Part shown: piece by piece, positions 1-6,960 of the stretch
Layout: each line of letters starts with the position of its first letter
Numbering within the stretch: position 1 is the first letter of the stretch
From: JAEXNA01 sp050486105
Lineage (GTDB): Bacteria; Vulcanimicrobiota; Xenobia; Xenobiales; JADMJV01
Assembly: GCA_050486105.1 (NCBI GenBank)
Contig: JBJHCR010000226.1
Location: 1-10,956, forward strand
Length of the DNA stretch: 10,956 bases
Reading direction: 5' to 3'
Notes under the pieces: model-generated
Told to the model about the DNA's origin: nothing
The model's input: the letters and a program-made list of their open reading frames with translations, nothing else
Databases searched by the model: none
Translations under genes and position numbers: made by a program

Positions 1-425
1 GGGCTGGGAGGCGCAGGCCAGCTAGAGCGGGGCTCCGGGGCTTAAGCCGCTCCCGGGTTGGCTTAGGATCCGAAAAAACTTGGCTTAGCGGCGGGCGGGC
101 GGGGCTGGGAGGCGCGGGCCAGCTAGAGCGGGGCTCCGGGGCTTAAGCCGCTCCAGGGTTGGCTTAGGATCCGAAAAAACTTGGCTTAGCAGCACCCCGG
201 GGCTGGGCAGCGCGGGCCATCTAGAGCGGGGCTCCGGGGCTCAAGCCACTCCAGGTTGGCTTAGGATCCGAAAAAACGTGGCTTAGCGGGGGACGGGCGC
301 GGTGAGCTGCAGCGCCCCGGGGCTGGGCAGCGCGGGCCATCTAGAGCAGCACCCCGAGGCTTAAGCCGCTCCCAGGTTGGCTTAGGATCCGAAAAAACTT
401 GGCTTAGCAGCGGGCGGGCGGGGGG
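1..425. repeat. GC-rich tandem repeat array, four units (left array)
   Basis: Four head-to-tail units occur here. Each has a conserved core: GGCTTAAGCC (starts at 39, 140, 358; GGCTCAAGCC at 238), then GGCTTAGGATCC (60, 161, 258, 379), an A6 tract, then GGCTTAGC (82, 183, 280, 401). A more variable GC-rich spacer containing GGGCTGGG and CTAGAGC separates the cores. Core-to-core distances are 101, 98 and 120 bp. Units 1 and 2 (2-89 against 103-190) differ at only about two positions. The spacers of units 3 and 4 (191-227 against 311-347) differ at one, so the array looks like two nested duplications. The first unit starts at the window edge, so the array may extend further left. It lies past the 3' end of the minus-strand gene. 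No open frame in it looks coding. I do not recognise the family. Confidence 0.93.
93..109 (+). other. G-quadruplex motif between repeat units 1 and 2
   Basis: Four G-runs separated by 1, 1 and 2 bases (GGG at 93, GGG at 97, GGGG at 101, GGG at 107) fit the canonical four-run pattern. It sits in the junction between two repeat units. Folding is not shown by sequence alone. Confidence 0.6.
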
Positions 426-433
426 CTCTCGGG
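412..433 (+). other. G-quadruplex motif at the inner edge of the left array
   Basis: G-runs at 412-414, 416-418, 420-425 and 431-433 fit the canonical four-run pattern with short loops. The motif begins just after the last repeat core and ends about 25 bp before the stop codon of the minus-strand gene. It lies on the strand opposite to that gene's transcript, whose 3' tail would therefore be C-rich here. Confidence 0.6.
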
Positions 434-458
434 CGTTGCAAGCTAGCGAGGTCGGGGG

Positions 459-1805
459 CTAGGGGACGTACCTATGGACTAAGTTGGAATAGTTTGGGTC
501 GCGCTGCCAGTGAGAAGTTGGTCGGCCTTCAAGCAAATCCAAAATCAGGTCCCTGATGGCCATCTCTGGACTCTCTTCAAACGGTGTCCCCACACAGGCC
601 TGGATCCTGTTTATGGCCTGAGGAAGTGGGCCAGAAACGGAATCTCTGACTTGTTCAGCTGATTCAAATCTCTGGGCCAAGCCCGCCTCCAAGAATGCGT
701 AACTGTCCTCCTCCTGACTGTTCCCCAAAACCGCATAGAAACTGGGTCGTTTGCAGGCGGCTGCTTCGAGATGGATGCCGCAATTTGAGGCCACCACCGC
801 CTCCACATTCGCCAGGAATTCCTCCACGGATACTCGACGTGAATCGCAGAATTCGACTCTGGAATCACGATGGCAAAGAACCTTGAGCATGGACCTGGCG
901 ACGGCCCCGTGTCTGGGATGTGGTCGCAACCTGACCCTGAGGTCCAACCTCAAAAAATTGTAAACCAGAGACTCGACAAATTTCAGCTCATCATTAAGCC
1001 CCACCGCAATACCTATCCTGCCGGTGGGTGGTGGTTCAACCTCGAATTGCAGTCGCGGAGCCCCGGTCAAGAAGATTCGAGTTCGACTCGGCTTCTGGTC
1101 GTAGATTCTGGCTGAAATTTCCCCGTCGAGAAAGGCGAAGTCCATATTTAATGGGGGAAAACTGGGAGCAGCGTGAGCGTGTTGCAAGTAAAATGTCGGT
1201 ACCTTGTACATCCTGGCAGCAATAAATAGCGAAGTGAAGTCGACGTTGTGGTCGTTGCTAACGACCAACGCCCTGCAGCGACAAAGCGACAGGAAGACCA
1301 GCCAATACAGAACTAGAGCAGGCAATAGGGCCAACTCCTGAAAAACCGCTTCCGATTGGTTTCGGGCGAGCCCCTGTCGCTTCAAGACTTTATAGGCAAA
1401 GGCAAAGAGAAGAGGCCAGATTATGGGCACCAATATCCAAGCGGTCGTGGGAGACACCTTCAGGGCACACCCTAAAGCCTTTGCGGTCCGAGCCACCACT
1501 ACAGGAGCCTCTTTCTCGAGCACCATCACTAGGGGGTTCACCGCTCTCGTTTGATTGATATCTCCTGCCAAAACGACTACGGAAGGTGGCTTACGACCAC
1601 ATCTGAATGCCGAGTAAAGAGTATAGAATAGAATCGGGAGGCGCCAAACATTGAGCACTGATCTTCCCAGCACCCAGGTGCAGTTCCCGAGAAATGGTCT
1701 CCAGCGCTCATGCTTGCCCGCAGCGCAGGCGATTGCGTGAGTCCGTGAGACCGCAGCGAAAAAATCGACCCCAAACATCTCTTCGAGGGTATCCAAGCTA
1801 ACCAT
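459..1805 (-). CDS. Putative GT-B-like glycosyltransferase, divergent to the operon
   Basis: This 448-residue protein is of a family I do not firmly recognise. The C-terminal half has the layout of a GT-B transferase related to capsule or CDP-glycerol-type transferases. QHAHA (208-212) sits where such proteins often carry QHG. RPHPR (294-298) is followed about 50 residues later by VVASNCGIHLEAA (338-350), resembling the nucleotide-sugar-binding S..E segment. Two hydrophobic stretches (about 121-140 and 159-176) suggest membrane association; there is no obvious signal peptide. The ATG at 1805 has AGAGG 8 nt upstream on the minus strand. The stop (TAG, 459-461) faces the left repeat array with no T-tailed hairpin just after it. 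Given the neighbouring operon it may transfer the nonulosonic acid or another sugar to a surface glycan. The acceptor and donor are unknown, and a nucleotide-sugar-independent role is not excluded. The gene is secure; the function is an inference. Confidence 0.82.
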   Translation of the reverse strand: MVSLDTLEEMFGVDFFAAVSRTHAIACAAGKHERWRPFLGNCTWVLGRSVLNVWRLPILFYTLYSAFRCGRKPPSVVVLAGDINQTRAVNPLVMVLEKEAPVVVARTAKALGCALKVSPTTAWILVPIIWPLLFAFAYKVLKRQGLARNQSEAVFQELALLPALVLYWLVFLSLCRCRALVVSNDHNVDFTSLFIAARMYKVPTFYLQHAHAAPSFPPLNMDFAFLDGEISARIYDQKPSRTRIFLTGAPRLQFEVEPPPTGRIGIAVGLNDELKFVESLVYNFLRLDLRVRLRPHPRHGAVARSMLKVLCHRDSRVEFCDSRRVSVEEFLANVEAVVASNCGIHLEAAACKRPSFYAVLGNSQEEDSYAFLEAGLAQRFESAEQVRDSVSGPLPQAINRIQACVGTPFEESPEMAIRDLILDLLEGRPTSHWQRDPNYSNLVHRYVP

Positions 1806-2050
1806 GACCTTGACCTCTGATCGAGAAAGCCTTCAACGGAAGGACCTCCGGTTCATGAAAATCCCGGCGGAGCAACGGGACATTTCAATCCAAACCAAGA
1901 ACCGAAAGCCGAGACCTTGCATTTAGGACTGAATTATCTAAAGAACGGATAGAACCTCTGAAATCAACGAAGGACCGGCAAAGAGAACCAGTAAGGTCTC
2001 CCCAGCAATTCGACCTTCGGGGTCTTGAACTCCCTCCAGGGGCAACTCTG
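1806..2050. promoter_or_regulatory. Divergent intergenic region, presumed promoters for both transcripts
   Basis: This is the only gap between divergently transcribed genes in the window, so both promoters should lie here. An AT-richer patch around 1917-1955 stands out. It includes GATAAT on the minus strand (1933-1938), but I could not pair it with a well-spaced -35 box on either strand, so no promoter is assigned. A small hairpin (CCTTC 1830-1834 with GAAGG 1839-1843) lies in the leader of the minus-strand gene. The region contains no copy of the GGCTTA repeat. The frame of the ptmE-like gene stays open back to 1859 without an ATG, GTG or TTG before 2051. Confidence 0.45.
2038..2042 (+). 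promoter_or_regulatory. Shine-Dalgarno for the ptmE-like gene
   Basis: AGGGG lies 8 nt before the TTG at 2051. It is the main reason for choosing that start, because the frame is open further upstream and the family usually begins a little earlier. Confidence 0.55.
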
Positions 2051-3040
2051 TTGAGAGCGCTTGAAGTGATCGACAGGGGCAAGGTACGACTCGCACTTCA
2101 CTTTGGCCAAGAATTGCGACTGCTTGGCCTGCTCACCGAGGGCGATGTTCGTAGGGCAATCCTCTCGGGAGCAGCCCTCGAAGACCCGGTGGAAACCTTC
2201 CTCCGCAAGGATTTTGTCTGGGTGAAACCGGCCGACAGCAGGCACCAAGTACTCGACCTCATGCAGGGCCGAAGAATTAAGCAGGTGCCGGTCTTGAATC
2301 AGAGCAGACAACTCGTGGGTCTTCACCTCTTGGACTCGATGGTTCCGCGGAACCCTTTACCAAACGTTGCAGTCCTGCTGGCTGGGGGAAAGGGTGCTCG
2401 GCTTGAAACCCTGACCCAAGAAACCCCGAAGCCCATGCTCCGAGTGGCGGGTCGACCAGTCTTGGAACGATTGGTCCACCACTTGGTGGGCCACGGGATT
2501 CAAGACATTTACCTCTCCGTGAATTACCTCAAAGAACGAATCGAGGAACACTTCGAGGACGGTGCTCGATTCGGTTGCCGGATCCAGTACCTGCACGAAC
2601 CCGAGTATCTGGGCACCGCCGGACCTCTGAGCTTACTGCCGGAACGCCCGGAACATTCCGTCGTTGTGGCAAATGGAGACCTAGTCACTCAGTTCGATTT
2701 GCGTTCGGCCCTCGAGTCTCATCTCGCCCGCAATTTGAGCGTCACCGTCGGAATCAAAACCTACCAACATCGTCTTCCTTTTGGAGTGGTTACTCTCGAC
2801 GGAGAGCGTGTACTCGAAATCAATGAGAAGCCGACTCATAGAGCCAGAATCAATGCTGGTATCTATATCTTGGAACCGACCGTCCTCCAACTCCTTGAGT
2901 ACGCCCAACCGATGCAAATGATTCCCTTCATTCGAAGCCTGATCAAGGGGGGCTATGCGGTTGGAGCACAGTCCATAGAGGCCGATTGGATCGACATCGG
3001 AGAGGCAGACGCACTCAAGCGTGCCAGAGGTGAGCATTAG
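2051..3040 (+). CDS. ptmE: CBS-domain sugar-1-phosphate nucleotidyltransferase (PtmE-like)
   Basis: This protein (329 residues from the TTG) is likely to make the nucleotide-activated amino sugar that feeds the pathway. In Campylobacter jejuni legionaminic acid synthesis, PtmE forms GDP-glucosamine from glucosamine-1-phosphate and GTP. Residues 1-98 form a CBS pair, including GLLTEGDVRRAIL (26-38) and a second repeat near 60-95. Residues 105-329 are a nucleotidyltransferase: LAGGKGARL (110-118), TPKPML (125-130), GTAGPL (188-193), NGD (208-210), NAGIYI (268-273) and DIG (315-317). The usual RLxPLT is RLETLT here. The TTG start has a good Shine-Dalgarno, but residues encoded just upstream (about 2009-2050, including LPPGATLL) look like the normal beginning of the first CBS domain. 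The N-terminus may therefore be longer with a rare start such as CTG, or truly trimmed. It is the first gene of the operon and its TAG stop abuts the next ATG. Specificity for GDP over another nucleotide is inferred from pairing with LegB. Confidence 0.87.
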   Translation: MRALEVIDRGKVRLALHFGQELRLLGLLTEGDVRRAILSGAALEDPVETFLRKDFVWVKPADSRHQVLDLMQGRRIKQVPVLNQSRQLVGLHLLDSMVPRNPLPNVAVLLAGGKGARLETLTQETPKPMLRVAGRPVLERLVHHLVGHGIQDIYLSVNYLKERIEEHFEDGARFGCRIQYLHEPEYLGTAGPLSLLPERPEHSVVVANGDLVTQFDLRSALESHLARNLSVTVGIKTYQHRLPFGVVTLDGERVLEINEKPTHRARINAGIYILEPTVLQLLEYAQPMQMIPFIRSLIKGGYAVGAQSIEADWIDIGEADALKRARGEH

Positions 3041-4021
3041 ATGGATCTGCGAGGGAAGCGAATCCTGGTTACCGGTGCCATGGGTTTTATTGGCAGTCAT
3101 CTAGTGGAGCGCCTGACGACCTTCGGAGCCGAAGTAGTGGCCTTCGGGCGATACAATTCCCGCGGAAGCCTCGGATGGCTGGAAGCCTCTCCTTTTCGAA
3201 ACGATTTTCAGACCGTGCTGGGAGATATTCGAGATGCGGCTCTAATTCGAAAAACCTGCGTGGGGGTCGACTGTGTTTTCCACTTGGCAGCGTTGATAGG
3301 TATCCCATTTTCCTACACTGCTCCCGAGTCCTACGTACAAACCAACATCGTCGGGACACTCAATTTGCTTGAAGCAGCAAGAGCAAACGAGATCGAGCGC
3401 TTCATCCACACTTCGACCAGCGAGGTCTATGGAACGGCACGCGCGGTCCCCATCTCCGAAGAGCATCGGTTGCAAGCCCAGTCTCCTTACGCTGCCTCGA
3501 AAATTGCAGCAGACAAATTGGTGGAGTCGTATTTCCTGTCGTTTGGACTGCCGGTGCTGATTGCCCGACCCTTCAATACCTTCGGCCCACGACAATCATT
3601 TCGCGCGGTGATCCCTACCATCATTCAACAGGCTCAGAGAGGGCCAGAGATCCGTTTAGGCAATTTGGAATCGACCAGAGACTTCAACTTCGTGGCTAAC
3701 ACCATTGATGGTTTCCTAGCCCTAACTCAAGAGAGCGCTGTCTTGGGTCGCACCTACAACTTCGGCTCGGGTCAGGAGATTCGAATTGCCGATTTGGTCG
3801 TGAGAATCCTCGAGATCCTCGATCTGAAGCGACCGGTGGTCAGTGAGCAGAATAGAATGAGACCTGCAACCAGCGAAATCGACCGACTGCAGGCAGATAG
3901 TTCTTTGGCAGCCAACGACCTCGGATGGAGCCCTCGGGTCAACTTGACCGAAGGCTTGAGCAGGACGGTGGAGTGGATGGCCCAGCAAAAAGGAGAATTT
4001 GACAATTCTTATGTCCTCTGA
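3041..4021 (+). CDS. legB: NAD-dependent nucleotide-sugar 4,6-dehydratase (LegB-like)
   Basis: An extended short-chain dehydrogenase/reductase of 326 residues, full length for the family. The NAD-binding glycine motif is TGAMGFIG (11-18). HLAAL (81-85), TSTSEVYGTA (124-133) and YAASK (150-154) supply the active-site region. ARPFNTFGPRQ (175-185) is typical of nucleotide-sugar dehydratases and epimerases. TSTSEVYG in place of the RmlB-type STDEVYG, and the position between ptmE and neuA, favour LegB, which converts GDP-GlcNAc to the 4-keto-6-deoxy sugar. The ATG at 3041 follows the upstream stop with no gap and has AGAGGTGA (3026-3033) 7 nt before it. In known pathways LegB is normally partnered by the aminotransferase LegC; here the next gene is neuA. 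A C4- or C5-epimerase on another nucleotide sugar is the main alternative reading. Confidence 0.86.
   Translation: MDLRGKRILVTGAMGFIGSHLVERLTTFGAEVVAFGRYNSRGSLGWLEASPFRNDFQTVLGDIRDAALIRKTCVGVDCVFHLAALIGIPFSYTAPESYVQTNIVGTLNLLEAARANEIERFIHTSTSEVYGTARAVPISEEHRLQAQSPYAASKIAADKLVESYFLSFGLPVLIARPFNTFGPRQSFRAVIPTIIQQAQRGPEIRLGNLESTRDFNFVANTIDGFLALTQESAVLGRTYNFGSGQEIRIADLVVRILEILDLKRPVVSEQNRMRPATSEIDRLQADSSLAANDLGWSPRVNLTEGLSRTVEWMAQQKGEFDNSYVL
3991..3995 (+). promoter_or_regulatory. Shine-Dalgarno for neuA inside the end of legB
   Basis: AGGAG lies 15 nt before the ATG at 4011 and 3 nt before an in-frame TTG at 3999; neither spacing is ideal. Start choice therefore rests on family alignment, which favours 4011. 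Confidence 0.45.
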
Positions 4022-4754
4022 CAAGATCTTGGCCCTCATTCCCGCTCGGGGAGGCTCTAAGGGATTGCCGCGAAAGAACTTGGCTCAAGTCGCCGGAAAG
4101 ACTTTGGTGGAATTGAGCGTCCGCACTGCTCTGCATAGCGGACTCTTCGACCGAATCGTAGTCAGCACCGACCAGACAGAGATCGCCGAAGTGGCCGAAC
4201 TGGCCGGTGCAGAGGTCCCTTTCCTGAGGTCTGAGTCATTGGCCTCCGATTGCGCTTCAGTGGTCGACGTTGCTCTCGACGGGCTCCGGCAATTGGCGAC
4301 CAAAGACGGATACCAACCCGCTTGGCTAGCTCTCCTGCAACCCACCTCTCCTCTTCGACAAGTCGATGACCTGAGACGGTCGTTAAGTCTCGCACTTGAA
4401 TCTGAATGTGATGCAGTGGTCAGCATAACCAAACCCGACCACCATCCCCTTCTCTCTCAAATCGTGGACCCTGAGGGCTTCCTAAAACCGGCTTTCGACC
4501 ATCCTCCAAAGCGCCGCCAGGATTTGCCAAAATTGTATGCTCCGAATGGCGCCGTTTACTGGATTCGACCCAGCGTACTAGATCGTGAGAGAACGTTCTA
4601 TCCCTCGAGAACTCTGGGATACGTGATGCCCGCCAACCGCTCCGTAGACGTCGACACCGAGTCTGACCTAGAACTCTGCAGGACCCTTATTGAGCTTTCA
4701 ACCCCAGATTTGGTCGCCCCAGCATCGCAAAGGCATCAGGTGAATTCTTTATGA
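4011..4754 (+). CDS. neuA: CMP-nonulosonic acid (sialic/legionaminic) cytidylyltransferase
   Basis: It activates the nine-carbon acid by transferring CMP from CTP (NeuA/LegF/PtmB family, cytoplasmic). The 247-residue protein starts almost directly on the CTP-binding signature LIPARGGSKGLPRKN (9-23). LQPTSPLR (109-116), LYAPNGAVY (175-183) and SVDVDTESDLELC (211-223, with the metal-binding aspartates) follow. The ATG at 4011 is preferred over the in-frame TTG at 3999 because family members begin only a few residues before the signature. It overlaps the end of legB by 11 nt, which suggests translational coupling. Its 3' end overlaps neuC by 4 nt (ATGA). Length is normal for the short bacterial form without an esterase domain. 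Sialic and legionaminic acid cannot be told apart from motifs alone; the ptmE-legB context favours a 9-deoxy acid. Confidence 0.93.
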   Translation: MSSDKILALIPARGGSKGLPRKNLAQVAGKTLVELSVRTALHSGLFDRIVVSTDQTEIAEVAELAGAEVPFLRSESLASDCASVVDVALDGLRQLATKDGYQPAWLALLQPTSPLRQVDDLRRSLSLALESECDAVVSITKPDHHPLLSQIVDPEGFLKPAFDHPPKRRQDLPKLYAPNGAVYWIRPSVLDRERTFYPSRTLGYVMPANRSVDVDTESDLELCRTLIELSTPDLVAPASQRHQVNSL

Positions 4755-5947
4755 CCCTTAACCCCAGAAGGATCGCTTGCTTGACTGGCGGTCGGGCCGA
4801 CTATTCTCACCTATATCCGATCCTCAAAGGAATCTCCCAATCACCACAACTCGAACTCCAGCTTCTGGCGTGCGGAACCCACCTCAGCTCAGAACACGGA
4901 AGGACTATCAGAGAAGTTCAGGCCGATGGTTTCGAAGTCTCTGAGATCATCGAGCACCTTCTAGACAGTGACAGTCGCCTCGCCACCATCAAGAGTTCTG
5001 CTTTGGCCCTCCTCGGGCTGGGTGAAGCCTTGGAACGACTTCAGCCCGACATTCTGCTCCTTCTTGGCGATCGCTACGAAACGTTTCTGGCGGCCAGTGC
5101 CGCCACCTTGATGGGAATTCCCCTGGCCCATCTGCACGGAGGAGAGACCACTCAAGGAGCCTTTGACGAAGCTTTTCGACATTCGATCACCAAAATGTCC
5201 CATCTCCATTTCGTGGCGACCAAGGAGTATAGGGCCAGGGTTATACAGCTCGGAGAATCTCCGAGTGCAGTCTATCTCGTGGGAGCACCAATCCTTGAGA
5301 GTCTTAATTCAACCCACCTCTATCCCCTAATCGAGCTCAGCGCTCACCTGCCTTGGGACTGGGAGAAGCCTTATGTGGTGATCACTTTTCATCCCACCAC
5401 CCTCGATTCAACGGGGCCTCAAGAGCAGGTCCAAGACCTGCTTGCGGCCTTGCAGCAAAGTCGATTCCAACTCCTATTCACCGCTCCCAACGCCGACCCG
5501 GGTGGTCGTGAGATTGGAGAAGAAATCAGGGACTTTGTCAAAGCCCATGAGGACCGAGCCGTGTTTGTTCCTGCCCTTGGTCGAACCCTATATCTGTCTT
5601 CGGTCGCTCACTCGGCCGGTGTGGTCGGGAACTCTTCGAGCGGGCTTATCGAGGCTCCCAGTCTCGGAGTGGGTACCGTGAACATCGGTAACCGCCAGAG
5701 GGGGCGAATTGCCGGTCCCAGTGTGATTGATTGCGCTCCTGATCGAGCAGCTATCGCTAGGGCAATGGAAACTCTTGACAGCGCCGAGCATCGGGCGCTC
5801 TGCAGCAAGAAGATCAACCCATACTGGCAGGGCCCGGTGTCTGAAGTCGTGGTGAAGACCCTCGGCAATTGCAACCTCAGTTCTATCCTGGAAAAATCTT
5901 TCTTCGATCTCCCGTTCGACCCGGAGCAATATTGTCAACCTATGTGA
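4751..5947 (+). CDS. neuC: Hydrolysing nucleotide-sugar 2-epimerase (NeuC/LegG family)
   Basis: It releases the nucleotide and inverts C2 to give a ManNAc-type sugar, the substrate of NeuB. At 398 residues it is full length, a GT-B-like fold of the WecB/NeuC superfamily. TGGRADYSHL (12-21) opens the protein. GDRYET (106-111), HLHGGETTQGAFDEAFRHS (128-146), ITFHPTT (211-217) and GNSSSGLIEAP (293-303) followed by NIGNRQRGR (311-319) mark the active site and nucleotide pocket. The KSFFDLPF tail near 382-389 is typical of the hydrolysing branch. The ATG overlaps the neuA stop as ATGA, with AGGTGA (4738-4743) 7 nt upstream. In this context it probably uses a GDP- rather than UDP-sugar (LegG), but that is inferred from ptmE and legB. 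Confidence 0.93.
   Translation: MTLNPRRIACLTGGRADYSHLYPILKGISQSPQLELQLLACGTHLSSEHGRTIREVQADGFEVSEIIEHLLDSDSRLATIKSSALALLGLGEALERLQPDILLLLGDRYETFLAASAATLMGIPLAHLHGGETTQGAFDEAFRHSITKMSHLHFVATKEYRARVIQLGESPSAVYLVGAPILESLNSTHLYPLIELSAHLPWDWEKPYVVITFHPTTLDSTGPQEQVQDLLAALQQSRFQLLFTAPNADPGGREIGEEIRDFVKAHEDRAVFVPALGRTLYLSSVAHSAGVVGNSSSGLIEAPSLGVGTVNIGNRQRGRIAGPSVIDCAPDRAAIARAMETLDSAEHRALCSKKINPYWQGPVSEVVVKTLGNCNLSSILEKSFFDLPFDPEQYCQPM
5923..5926 (+). promoter_or_regulatory. Shine-Dalgarno deciding the TTG start of neuB
   Basis: GGAG lies 5 nt before the TTG at 5932, inside the end of neuC. This spacing, with the family alignment, selects 5932 over an upstream TTG at 5869 and a GTG at 5944. Confidence 0.6.
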
Positions 5948-6960
5948 TTGCGGAAATCGGGGTCAACCACAATGGCAACCTCGATCTAGCCCTAGAACTC
6001 GTTGTGGCTGCAGCGCAGGCTGGAGCTAACGCTGCGAAATTCCAGACCTATCGAGCCGAGGAGTTCGTAAGCCCGCGCGCGGTTAAAGCCGAATACCAAC
6101 GGTGGGGTGACGACGACTCCGAATCCCAGTTGTCCATGCTGAAACGATTCCAGCTCAGCCAGGACCATCACCGAGTCTTGCTACAGAAGTGCAAAGAATC
6201 CGGAATCGACTATCTCAGCTCGGCTTTTGATTCAACCAGTCTCGAGTTCGTCTTAAGCCTGAAACCAGCTTACCTGAAGCTCCCTTCAGGAGAGCTCACC
6301 AACTATCCCTACCTGAGACGAGTGGGGAAAGCGAATCGTCCGACCCTCCTTTCCACGGGGATGTCGACCCTTGAGGAGATCGAAGCTGCAGTAGATCTCC
6401 TATTGCTTCAAGGACTAGATGCTTACAAGCTGGTCTTACTGCATTGCACTTCAGCCTATCCCACTCCGTACGACGAAGTGAACCTTCGAGTCCTCAGGAC
6501 TCTTCGCCGACATTTTGGTATTCAAGTGGGACTATCCGACCACAGCCCAGGCTGCGTTGCAGCCATAGCTGCGGTAGCCTTGGGAGCGGTGGTCATTGAA
6601 AAACACTTGACTCTCGACCGGTCCCTCCCAGGGCCGGACCACCGAGCCTCGCTCACTCCTGGAGAGTTCACCCATCTCGTCCATTCCATTCGTCAGGTTG
6701 AGCAAGCTCTGGGTACAGCAGAAAAAAGAGTCACCCCCCACGAGCGACAAAATCGTGACATCGCTCGAAAGAGTCTACACCTCCTTCGCTCAGTCAAGAC
6801 CGGAGAGCACCTCACGGAGGAACATCTCACTGTACGGCGCCCTGGGGACGGAATCTCTCCTATGTTTTGGCAGCAAGTGCTCGGAAGAGTGGTTGCCGAG
6901 GAACTCCCCTCTGGCCTTAAGCTGGAATGGCGACACTTCAGAGATAGCAAAGACACCTGA
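5932..6960 (+). CDS. neuB: N-acetylneuraminate/legionaminate synthase (NeuB/LegI family)
   Basis: It condenses the ManNAc-type sugar with phosphoenolpyruvate to form the nonulosonic acid. The 342-residue protein has a TIM-barrel domain followed by an antifreeze-like SAF domain. Motifs in order: AEIGVNHNG (7-15), KFQTY (36-40), LKLPSGELTNYP (115-126), STGM (141-144), HCTSAYPTP (171-179), LSDHS (201-205), EKHLTLDR (223-230) and GPDHRASLTP (234-243). The SAF domain starts around 275-280 and contains RRPGDGISP (302-310). The TTG at 5932 places the catalytic barrel's first strand right after the start, as in the family, and overlaps neuC by 16 nt. A start at 5869 would add 21 non-homologous residues that lie in the neuC reading region. 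The 3' end shares 1 nt with the next gene (TGATG). Chemistry is secure; which nonulosonate is made is not. Confidence 0.94.
   Translation: MSTYVIAEIGVNHNGNLDLALELVVAAAQAGANAAKFQTYRAEEFVSPRAVKAEYQRWGDDDSESQLSMLKRFQLSQDHHRVLLQKCKESGIDYLSSAFDSTSLEFVLSLKPAYLKLPSGELTNYPYLRRVGKANRPTLLSTGMSTLEEIEAAVDLLLLQGLDAYKLVLLHCTSAYPTPYDEVNLRVLRTLRRHFGIQVGLSDHSPGCVAAIAAVALGAVVIEKHLTLDRSLPGPDHRASLTPGEFTHLVHSIRQVEQALGTAEKRVTPHERQNRDIARKSLHLLRSVKTGEHLTEEHLTVRRPGDGISPMFWQQVLGRVVAEELPSGLKLEWRHFRDSKDT

Noticed and set aside
39..95. Integron attC-like recombination site
   Set aside because: The GTTGGCTT string does not match the GTTRRRY core on both arms, the arms are too short, and there is no integrase.
1..425. CRISPR array
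   Set aside because: Units are 98-120 bp with internally repeated elements and similar spacers, no unique 30-40 bp spacers, and no cas genes are in the window.
392..440. Intrinsic terminator for the minus-strand gene using the T6 run of the repeat
   Set aside because: On the minus strand a T6 run follows GCTAAGCCAAG, but no stable short-loop GC stem lies immediately before it. The nearest partner arms are too far away.
1964..2326. Minus-strand open frame of 120 codons
   Set aside because: It lies antisense to the CBS domain of the ptmE-like gene, whose protein motifs are clear, and has no recognisable domain of its own.
2681..3100. Minus-strand open frame of 139 codons
   Set aside because: Antisense shadow of the nucleotidyltransferase and the start of legB; low-complexity composition without motifs.
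3999..4010. neuA start at TTG 3999
   Set aside because: AGGAG is only 3 nt away, too close for normal initiation, and family members begin nearer the signature. The ATG at 4011 is preferred, though its spacing is long.
5869..5931. Longer neuB starting at TTG 5869
   Set aside because: The extra 21 residues are not family-like and overlap the neuC coding end. The TTG at 5932 has a well-placed GGAG and puts the start just before the conserved first strand.
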